DNA of 64,000 nucleotides from Microcaldota archaeon (lineage in GTDB: Archaea > Micrarchaeota > Micrarchaeia > Micrarchaeales > Micrarchaeaceae): positions 62,001-126,000 of the forward strand of contig DAHVQB010000003.1 in NCBI GenBank assembly GCA_027317945.1, given 5' to 3'. Each line of letters opens with the position of its first letter. Positions within the stretch are counted from its first letter, which is position 1. The notes beneath the pieces are model-generated. The model worked only from the letters and a program-made list of their open reading frames with translations. It was not told the DNA's origin and ran no database searches. Both the position numbers and the translations under genes were made by a program. Shown here piece by piece: positions 58,084-64,000 of this stretch.

Positions 58084-59127
58084 ATGGATTTAGAAACTGG
58101 ATTGGGCAGGTATCTGATCAGGATCGATCCCGCACTCTTAAACCTGAAAGCAAAAATAAAAGGCGCAAAATTGAGGAGGCTTGGTATGGGCGAGAGCAAT
58201 TTGAATTACTTAGCCATCTTAAATGGCAAAAGGTTCGTAGTCAGAATAAACATGGACAAGAATACACCGAATAAATCAAGGGATGAGTTTAACGCCCTGA
58301 AAGCCATCGAAAACCTGAAGATAGCGCCTAGGGCCTTCTTGCTTGACGACTCCAAGGAGGCGGTCGATGTGCCGTTCATCGTTTTGGAGTACATGCCTGG
58401 CGTGCAGCTCGACAAGCACCAAAAGATATTGGATTCTAAAACCGTTAGGAATCTGGCGAGAACGGTGGCGAGATTACATTCTCTCCCTACTACGGATTTG
58501 AAACTGAAGATGGATACGCCAACGTATGGATCATTGCTAAAGCGCATAGGAAAAAATATCGAATATATAAAAAATAAACGGGCAGGATATTTTGGCCCAA
58601 AAGACGAATTCCGCGGATTGATTGATTTCTCCTTCAAAAAAGTCGAGAAGGCACTTGAAAGCCATAAACCCCGAAACGAATGCTGCATTGTGCACGGGGA
58701 TGTGTGCGAGCAAAATATATTGGTAAACAATTATGTCCCCATACTTATCGACTGGGAAAGCGTCGGATTTGGCGACCCGGCGGTTGAGATAGCCAGGATG
58801 TTCGAAGCTTTTGGCAGGATCAAATTTTCAGAAGAACAGAAACGCATGTTTCTCAATGCATATCTGAAATTGCGGCCGGATCGGACACTGAGGGATAGGA
58901 TACGGATATTTACCCCGCTTATCAAGTATGAGCAGTTCACTTGGGCGGTCATGCATGTGTTCGAGATAAAAGAAAATGGTATGCACGAGCTATTTGTGAA
59001 GGGCAAGGATATACGCGAGGACCTGAAATTCGCTGAAGAAACTTTCAATGGCTGCAGGGAGATAGGCATTTTTGACAAGGGCCTTGAATGGTCTGCCAGA
59101 ATGGTATTTCCTGAAAAATATCTATGA
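58084..59127 (+). CDS. Aminoglycoside/choline kinase-like phosphotransferase (APH family)
   Basis: About 347 residues with a protein-kinase-like fold. 'RRLGMGESNLNYLAILNGKRFVVRIN' holds the Gly loop and the ATP-binding strand, 'FIVLEYMPG' is the hinge, 'CCIVHGDVCEQNILVNN' contains the Brenner motif HGDxxxxN (catalytic Asp), and 'ILIDWESVGFGDPAVEIA' holds the metal-binding Asp. Members phosphorylate small molecules such as choline, aminoglycosides, homoserine or sugars; the substrate is not predictable here. The start is moved to 58084 because a TATA box lies directly before the first ATG. Confidence 0.88.
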   Translation: MDLETGLGRYLIRIDPALLNLKAKIKGAKLRRLGMGESNLNYLAILNGKRFVVRINMDKNTPNKSRDEFNALKAIENLKIAPRAFLLDDSKEAVDVPFIVLEYMPGVQLDKHQKILDSKTVRNLARTVARLHSLPTTDLKLKMDTPTYGSLLKRIGKNIEYIKNKRAGYFGPKDEFRGLIDFSFKKVEKALESHKPRNECCIVHGDVCEQNILVNNYVPILIDWESVGFGDPAVEIARMFEAFGRIKFSEEQKRMFLNAYLKLRPDRTLRDRIRIFTPLIKYEQFTWAVMHVFEIKENGMHELFVKGKDIREDLKFAEETFNGCREIGIFDKGLEWSARMVFPEKYL

Positions 59128-59171
59128 GCCGTTTTTGGGCAAGGCCATGGCAAAACGGCATTAGTAGGAGA

Positions 59172-59256
59172 AGCCCTAAGAGGGAATCGAACCCCCAACC
59201 TCTTGTTTTCTTTGCGATGATACAAGACAAGCGCTCTACCATTGAGCTACTAGGGC
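59172..59256 (-). tRNA. tRNA-Thr (TGT anticodon) with 13-base intron
   Basis: The acceptor is GCCCTAG/TTAGGGC with discriminator T, as usual for archaeal tRNA-Thr. The D arm is GCTC-AATGGTA-GAGC, the anticodon stem CTTGT/ACAAG and the T arm GGGGG-TTCGATT-CCCTC. The anticodon loop holds 20 bases. Removing TCATCGCAAAGAA after position 37 leaves CTTGTAA with anticodon TGT. This is the canonical archaeal intron position. Confidence 0.92.
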
Positions 59257-59282
59257 AGGCAGTAATTGAATTTGCTTTTGCT

Positions 59283-60887
59283 TTAATTAATAAAAGGCTT
59301 ATGCAAAATGCCGATAAAAAACTGGGCGTAATCAAGGATGACATTGGACAGACGCCCAATTCTGCCGAAGCGGGTAGACACCTGCCTTATGAACTCTATG
59401 TTGCGCGTCTCGACCGCCCCCAGCAGCACAACCAGTGGCGGGTATAAAAGCAGCGTTATTATGAAGTTTATCAGGAGCGCAAAATAACCATGGAACCCCG
59501 AAAATTCGGTGAAGCTTAGCATCACCAGCGTAATCATTACTGCAGCCGCGACTATGCGTATCAGCGGTCCGAAACTTATGCTTATAGAGAAGCTGCGCTC
59601 AAGCGCCATTGTGTATATTACATCTAATGTAAGGGGCGCTGCGATGAAAAGTGCTATGAGCACGCCATCAGCGCGCAGAACAGGTGTGAGGACCAGCAGT
59701 AGGGCCAACTCTATTATCACTACGGTTATCTGGTACCTCATGAACCTCCTTGCCCCGCCATAACCTATCAGCAGAGTGCCTGCATAGCTGCCGATTATCC
59801 CGAGCATGGTGCCTATCGATATTACCGCAAGGTAGAAAGGCGCGCTTGTGTACCTGCCGGATGCTATGAGCGATATCAGCTGCGCAGAGTTGGACACGAC
59901 ATACGCCAAAACCGGAGCAAGAAGCAGAAGCGAATAGTATACGCTGCTGTTGTATATCTGTTGCATCCGCAATGCGAGCTTCCTCCTGCTTAACGCGGAT
60001 GTGAAAGTGGGCAACAATATGAATGTACTGGACGTCAACAGGAGCGCAAACGTGCTGCCGACCTTGAATGCAGCGCCGTAGTTGCCAACAACCGACGGGC
60101 TGGCGAATATGCCCAGCACAACTATTGCGAAATTGGTAACCCCTACGACGCCCAGGTTGGATATCAGTATTGGTATGGAAAAACTGGTGAGCCTCTTCAC
60201 ATGCTCCATGGAAGGCCAGGAGAATCTGTACGAGATGCTCTTGGCCAGCAACGCTATGCCAAGGATATCGGCAGCTACGAGCCCTATGCAGAACCCTGCC
60301 ATGGCGCCGACAACTCCGTAACCCAGGTATACGAGCAGGCCGACGGCGATGAGCTGAAAAACCGCGTATGCTATGTTTATGAGGCCGGAATACCTTATCC
60401 TGTTTATGCCCACGAGCGCCGCGGAGGTGGAGTTGAAGAAGACGTTGGCGAATACGAGCACGCCCGCAAGCTGGAGTGGCACCATTAGGGCAGGATTCGC
60501 GTATATTTGATTGGCTATGTATCCGCTCAGCACGAACGTTGCCGCTGCAAGTATTAGGGCTATGCTGCATGAGACGGCATACACGCTGCTTATGTACTTG
60601 CCATGAAGCTCAAGACTCTTCACTTCGGGCAGCATCTTCCTTAGCGTTGTGCCAAGCCCGAAGTTGCCCGCCATGCCAAGCACTGTTGAGAATGCTATGG
60701 CTATGGAAAGCAGGCCGAAGCCGACTGGATTAAGCAGCCTTGTGGCTATTACTAGTATTATCAGGCTTATGGCAGAGCTCAGGATTTCGGCCGTTACGAA
60801 TATTGCGCCGCTGCGTGCAGTGCTGACCCCGAATTCCTTCAGACTCCTGCTGCTTTTGCCCTGAAGCCGGGCGGGCTTTGACGGCAT
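59283..60887 (-). CDS. Lipid-linked oligosaccharide flippase (Wzx/MurJ-like)
   Basis: 534 residues with about 14 hydrophobic segments and no soluble domain. The N-terminus 'GAIFVTAEILSSAISLIILVIATRLLNPVGFGLLSIAIAFST' is the classical polysaccharide biosynthesis/MOP-family start (compare 'r.l.p.efG'). The middle contains 'NYGAAFKVGSTFALLLTSSTFILLPTFTSA'. Such proteins flip undecaprenyl- or dolichol-linked sugars to the outside. With the GT-C enzyme at 41.7 kb it may serve surface glycosylation. No sugar-nucleotide genes are adjacent. Confidence 0.88.
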   Translation of the reverse strand: MPSKPARLQGKSSRSLKEFGVSTARSGAIFVTAEILSSAISLIILVIATRLLNPVGFGLLSIAIAFSTVLGMAGNFGLGTTLRKMLPEVKSLELHGKYISSVYAVSCSIALILAAATFVLSGYIANQIYANPALMVPLQLAGVLVFANVFFNSTSAALVGINRIRYSGLINIAYAVFQLIAVGLLVYLGYGVVGAMAGFCIGLVAADILGIALLAKSISYRFSWPSMEHVKRLTSFSIPILISNLGVVGVTNFAIVVLGIFASPSVVGNYGAAFKVGSTFALLLTSSTFILLPTFTSALSRRKLALRMQQIYNSSVYYSLLLLAPVLAYVVSNSAQLISLIASGRYTSAPFYLAVISIGTMLGIIGSYAGTLLIGYGGARRFMRYQITVVIIELALLLVLTPVLRADGVLIALFIAAPLTLDVIYTMALERSFSISISFGPLIRIVAAAVMITLVMLSFTEFSGFHGYFALLINFIITLLLYPPLVVLLGAVETRNIEFIRQVSTRFGRIGRLSNVILDYAQFFIGILHKPFIN

Positions 60888-60959
60888 TGGCGCACTTGGT
60901 TCCTCACCGTAAACCGAGCACGATATGGAAATTCAAAGCTTTTATGCGTTGTGCAGAAT

Positions 60960-61226
60960 CTATTGCTTCTGCGGCTCGGGGTACTCGTTCTCCAGCAGGG
61001 TGCCGCTCGGCTTAGAGTCATACGCGTACAACACCCCGGGCTTTTCGCCCTGGATGAGGCGGTGACTCTCATCGCAGAAGGGCTTCTTCTTTGACAGGCC
61101 GCAGCCGCAGAGCTTTACCTGCATGTCAAGTATCTTGGGGTCCTGCGTCAGTTTTTCCAGCTCCGGAGCCAACTCCCTCAGCTTCATCTTGTAGGAATGC
61201 ATCTTCTCGTGCAGTATGAGTCTCAT
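60960..61226 (-). CDS. CDGSH-type iron-sulfur protein
   Basis: 88 residues. The motif 'VKLCGCGLSKKKPFCDESHRLI' is a CDGSH zinc-finger/Fe-S signature (C-x-C-x8-C-x3-H), binding a 2Fe-2S cluster with three Cys and one His. The N-terminal half is charged and helical and the tail is acidic. CDGSH proteins in archaea act in electron transfer or Fe/redox balance. The ATG at 61226 is preferred over the track start, which would add 30 residues unlike the family. Confidence 0.85.
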   Translation of the reverse strand: MRLILHEKMHSYKMKLRELAPELEKLTQDPKILDMQVKLCGCGLSKKKPFCDESHRLIQGEKPGVLYAYDSKPSGTLLENEYPEPQKQ

Positions 61227-61422
61227 GTCAAACACGCGAATTAGTATCTGCAATCCATTATTTAAAGCGTTTATACTTGGGCCATTTGCGCAGCGCAGGC
61301 ATGCGCGTGCAACCACATGATAATCTAGGTAATATTTAATAATCTAATCCCACTAATCCTATCGTCTAAGGGGTACCATCTGGCGATCTCTTAATTTTAC
61401 GAATTTACTGCGCGGTGTGTTT

Positions 61423-61575
61423 GTGGGGAAGTTTCCAATAGCAGATGCTGCATTGTCAAAGATATGGATTTGCAAGAAGTGCAAGGCGAGGAACCATGCC
61501 GGAGTCAAGATGTGCAGGAAGTGCCACTCCAAGTACCTCAGGCCGAAGAGGAAGGAAATCAAGACCAAGAAGTAG
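61423..61575 (+). CDS. rpl40e: Ribosomal protein L40e (too short for the ORF track)
   Basis: About 50 residues with 'KFPIADAALSKIWICKKCKARNHAGVKMCRKCHSKYLRPKRKE'-like content. This is the four-cysteine zinc ribbon (CxxC...CxxC) and basic end of archaeal/eukaryotic L40e, without the fused ubiquitin of eukaryotes. The start is GTG, either 61423 (with GCGGTG just upstream) or 61417. It is on the plus strand, while the ORF track shows only an antisense frame here. It leads a small operon with two other short genes. Confidence 0.9.
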   Translation: MGKFPIADAALSKIWICKKCKARNHAGVKMCRKCHSKYLRPKRKEIKTKK

Positions 61576-61609
61576 GCCGCAGTTATGATTGATTAGAACG
61601 GTTGGTTAA

Positions 61610-61831
61610 ATGGCGGATTTGACACCTATAGAGCAAATGATCGTAAAGTCCATGCAGGAGTTGGGCGCAACGAAGGACTCGGTAATAAAGACAGCGGACG
61701 ACATAGCAAAGAAGTGCAACAGACCGAAAGGCCTGATTACGAATTCGCTTGTAGCCCTTGCCCAGAAAGGAGTCATAAAGAGGGTCGCAAGGGAGAAGGC
61801 CGCCGGATACTACCTGCTACAAAGCTCGTGA
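61610..61831 (+). CDS. Small winged-helix protein
   Basis: 73 residues forming one winged helix-turn-helix: 'TPIEQMIVKSMQELGATKDSVIKTADDIAKKCNRPKGLITNSLVALAQKGVIKRVAREKAAGYYLL'. The last strand pair is the wing. It could be a DNA-binding regulator or an S25e-like ribosomal protein. The position after L40e favours a ribosome-related or housekeeping role. Its stop overlaps the next gene's GTG start (GTGA). Confidence 0.8.
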   Translation: MADLTPIEQMIVKSMQELGATKDSVIKTADDIAKKCNRPKGLITNSLVALAQKGVIKRVAREKAAGYYLLQSS

Positions 61832-62289
61832 TTTGCCTGGACGAACCGAACGAATTCATAGACTTCATGGCCAAGTACAAGGACTGGATATCGATAAAGA
61901 AGCTCGGCATACGAGACTACACAAAGCCTGAGGACATAGTTTACCACCTGGCTGGCATAAGGGGCACGCTTGATGGCAAGATGTACAAGCTGATAGGCAT
62001 AGACACCGCGGCTTTGGATGCTGCCGCTGACAAATTATCAAAGGGCCTCAGGAAGGGCTATTCCTCGCTCAGCTCCGCAATCAGTGGGCTGGGATCTGCC
62101 GAAGCCAAGAATGCCGTCGAAGGCTCGTGCGCGTCCAACAATGCGCTGCGGCCGCTAGCCGAAACGTACCTGCTTGCCAAGGTCATAACCAACCTGGGCT
62201 ATGACATATGCATAAACCAGCTGCAACTTTCCAAGATATTCCCGGATTTGAAGCCGCCGAAAGCACCTGGCAGGAAACCGAAGAAGTGA
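61828..62289 (+). CDS. DUF2666-like protein
   Basis: 153 residues from a GTG that overlaps the previous stop codon (GTGA). It contains 'FIDFMAKYKDWISIKKLGIRDYTKPEDIVYHLAGIRGTLDGKMYKLIGIDTAALDAAA' and 'ALRPLAETYLLAKVITNLGYD', which resemble my memory of the DUF2666 family of methanogens and DPANN archaea. No catalytic or metal motif is visible. The tail is basic ('KPPKAPGRKPKK'), suggesting nucleic-acid binding. Co-expression with L40e suggests a role linked to translation. Confidence 0.72.
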   Translation: MICLDEPNEFIDFMAKYKDWISIKKLGIRDYTKPEDIVYHLAGIRGTLDGKMYKLIGIDTAALDAAADKLSKGLRKGYSSLSSAISGLGSAEAKNAVEGSCASNNALRPLAETYLLAKVITNLGYDICINQLQLSKIFPDLKPPKAPGRKPKK

Positions 62290-62334
62290 GGCCACTTTTT
62301 ATTCGAGCGAGGGATTCAGCAAGATGCAATACGC

Positions 62335-62646
62335 TTATTTTAGCAGTGGAATCAGGAGGTCAGTGTTATCATCAGGGGCAGACTTAAACCTCCTCTGCAT
62401 GCCGCACTTGAGGCATTTGTAATATATAGTATAACTGCCGCCCTTGTAGACTGAATGCATGGGCTTCATCAGGCCATGGCATTGCTCGCTCCTGTCTCCG
62501 GGCATCACGTCCACATGCCGGCCGAACAAACATTTGGGGCAGTGATCCGTGTAGCCGTTTCCCGTTGCATTGAGGCCGCAGTTCAGGCAGATGAAATCTT
62601 CGATGGTCCTCCTGAAGCGCTTGCCCTTATTAGTCCCATTTTCCAT
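62335..62646 (-). CDS. RNHCP-domain zinc protein
   Basis: 103 residues with three zinc-binding cysteine pairs. 'FICLNCGLNATG' and 'TDHCPKCLFGRHVDVMPGDRSEQCHGLMKP' match the RNHCP signature (here TDHCP), and 'YYKCLKCGMQRRFKSAPDDN' closes the domain. RNHCP proteins are small predicted nucleic-acid-binding proteins of unknown role. The second ATG is preferred. The gene is convergent with the DUF2666-like gene. Confidence 0.88.
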   Translation of the reverse strand: MENGTNKGKRFRRTIEDFICLNCGLNATGNGYTDHCPKCLFGRHVDVMPGDRSEQCHGLMKPMHSVYKGGSYTIYYKCLKCGMQRRFKSAPDDNTDLLIPLLK

Positions 62647-62737
62647 TTGAATCATGCGTCAATCGATCTCAATCTGCAACAGGCATAAATACGTTATTAT
62701 AGAATAAGTATCTAACTATTTTATCGTGGTACGTTTT

Positions 62738-64000
62738 ATGAGCGCAGACGATGGCCAGGGATTCCCACCCACTATTGGCATGCCTGACGTGCAAAATACT
62801 GACATGCCGCCCGAGCATACTACCATAGGATTGAGCCCGGAACAGATGGCAAGCATACCGAAGAAAAACGAAGAAGCAGCACAGCAAGACCAGCAGAACA
62901 GGAATAGGAAAAGGAAGAGCACTGCAGGCGCTCTGGGAAGCGTGGTACTTTTTCTCATAATAGCAGGAGCCGTGGCCTATCTGATAGCTCCATCATATTT
63001 TATACAGAATACATCAACTTCGACAGTGACAGCTACCACCACAATACCGCAGGTCAGGACCGAGGGCTGCGGCACTGTGACATCGCCGGGACCGTACCAC
63101 ATAATCAACAGCGTCAAGTACAAGAATGAGACGGGTGCATGCTTGGTGATTAACGCCAGCGATGTGAAAGTGACTTGCGAATCTAACGTGGCGCTCGTAG
63201 GTTCGGGGCCGTTCGGCGACCAATCCCCCTTTAGCTACGGCATAGAGGTGAAGGGCGCAGACAACGTCTCTATAGTAGGGTGCAGCATAAACAATTTCTC
63301 ATACGGCATAATGGCGATAAGCGCCGACAACCTCACCATACAGGGAAACAACGTATCTAGCAACTACGTATCCGACATTTACCTTAACGCCTCCCCCAAC
63401 AGCAGGATAACCCATAACTACATATCCAGGGCGGAGAGCAAGGAAGGTGCAATATACATATCGCCGGGATCCACAGGAACAAACGTTACCAACAACACAG
63501 TTCAATTCAATACCTTCATGGGCATAATAGTGAACTCGACCAGCAACATCTTCACCAATAACAGGGTCAACGGCACCCCCATATCATTCTATTGCGGCCT
63601 TAACAGCAGCTTCCCGACCAGAAGTTATGCTTCTGGGAACGTATGCTACAATAATACGGGCTGCGGATTCTTAGCCTGCCTTGGGAACAACATACCTGCC
63701 AACATATCGAAGATAGTATTAGGCAGCTCGATAAGCAGTTGCGGCGCGATAAACTCTCCGGGAACGTACACGTTAGCGGGCAACATAGACATGAGGCAAT
63801 TCGTTAACGTTGGCAGCCTGAGCGGACCGCAGGCGGACACCCCATGCATAAGGATCGACTCGAATAACGTTAGGCTCAACTGTGACAATTTCACCATATC
63901 ACATGCAACGATAGGCCTGCAGTTCCAACAGGGGACGGGCCTTACGCTCAATGGATGCAACTTCGTTAACTCGTCCGTAGGACTGTACCTGAGCGAGATT
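62738..64000 (+). CDS. Membrane-anchored parallel beta-helix surface protein (partial at window end)
   Basis: An ORF with no stop before the window end, so it is absent from the ORF track; at least 420 residues. A cytoplasmic part of about 65 residues (Pro/Gln/Lys-rich, 'KRKRKS'-like) precedes one hydrophobic segment ('VVLFLIIAGAVAYLIAP'), then a Thr-rich spacer ('STSTVTATTTIP') and PbH1-type beta-helix repeats ('YGIEVKGADNVSIVGCSINNFSYGIMAISADNLTIQGN', 'TNNTVQFNTFMGIIV'). NosD/pectate-lyase-like helices of this kind bind or cut surface sugars. A second helix block begins near residue 320 with 'GTYTLAGNID'. Many N-x-S/T sequons fit an exported glycoprotein. No catalytic residues assigned. Confidence 0.85.
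   Translation, partial: MSADDGQGFPPTIGMPDVQNTDMPPEHTTIGLSPEQMASIPKKNEEAAQQDQQNRNRKRKSTAGALGSVVLFLIIAGAVAYLIAPSYFIQNTSTSTVTATTTIPQVRTEGCGTVTSPGPYHIINSVKYKNETGACLVINASDVKVTCESNVALVGSGPFGDQSPFSYGIEVKGADNVSIVGCSINNFSYGIMAISADNLTIQGNNVSSNYVSDIYLNASPNSRITHNYISRAESKEGAIYISPGSTGTNVTNNTVQFNTFMGIIVNSTSNIFTNNRVNGTPISFYCGLNSSFPTRSYASGNVCYNNTGCGFLACLGNNIPANISKIVLGSSISSCGAINSPGTYTLAGNIDMRQFVNVGSLSGPQADTPCIRIDSNNVRLNCDNFTISHATIGLQFQQGTGLTLNGCNFVNSSVGLYLSEI

Noticed and set aside
61355-61416. Possible 5' half of a split tRNA (CTCTTAA loop-like sequence) before L40e
   Set aside because: A tRNA-Lys-like anticodon loop can be drawn, but no D-stem or anticodon-stem pairing holds; it is more likely the L40e leader.

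Overview
The window is a dense archaeal chromosome segment. The evidence is an archaeal-type AlaRS, aIF5B, the archaeal MAT, GGGP synthase and CDP-archaeol synthase (ether lipids), Hel308, L40e, TATA boxes roughly 25 bases before starts, GGTGA-like ribosome-binding sites, an intron-bearing tRNA-Thr and no encoded CCA. The mix of small genes, LamG-decorated pilin-like proteins, KaiC-like ATPases and single-copy housekeeping genes looks most like a DPANN archaeon, perhaps Micrarchaeota/ARMAN-type. That placement is inferred from gene style and was not tested by a search.

Layout. 0-7.3 kb: a probable C/D-box sRNA, a Cas4-like nuclease, alaS, carS, then a NitT/TauT-type ABC module (stand-alone AAA-associated domain, ATPase, double-length permease). 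7.4-13.7 kb: a large membrane-anchored helical protein, three TrkA-N/RCK proteins in an operon, a divergent proteasome-like Ntn hydrolase, tRNA-Gln and an S2P-type protease. 13.8-29.3 kb: a type IV pilus/Tad-like machine (coiled-coil protein, ATPase, two T2SSF membrane proteins), then surE and an operon of four pilin-like proteins, three of them giant and carrying LamG domains. This looks like one surface-adhesion or pilus system. 29.4-38 kb: a second proteasome-like hydrolase, hel308, an NTPase, MAT, infB, a membrane protein, ndk and a MIP18-type Fe-S protein. 38-39.2 kb: a gene-poor island flanked by a 30-bp perfect direct repeat and holding only tiny ORFs. 39.2-43.5 kb: two KaiC-like ATPases, a protein with P1/L12-like repeats and a GT-C glycosyltransferase.

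43.6-47.4 kb is an integration hotspot. Two related tyrosine recombinases, short AT-rich membrane-protein genes and many tRNA T-arm fragments lie next to an intact tRNA-Val, whose 3' end is duplicated inside the region. 47.4-58 kb: rnz, a shortened Rqc2/NFACT protein, GGGP synthase, an epimerase, a proline dehydrogenase-like protein, ridA, a DEAD-box helicase, a TldE/TldD pair, and msrA/msrB. 58-64 kb: an APH-like kinase, tRNA-Thr with intron, a flippase, a CDGSH protein, L40e with two small partners, an RNHCP zinc protein, and the start of a membrane-anchored beta-helix surface protein that runs off the window.

The strongest candidates for something undescribed are the pilus/LamG complex, the pair of Met-Thr proteasome-like hydrolases, the repeat-flanked mini-island at 38 kb, and the tRNA-fragment-rich integration site at 43.6-47.4 kb.
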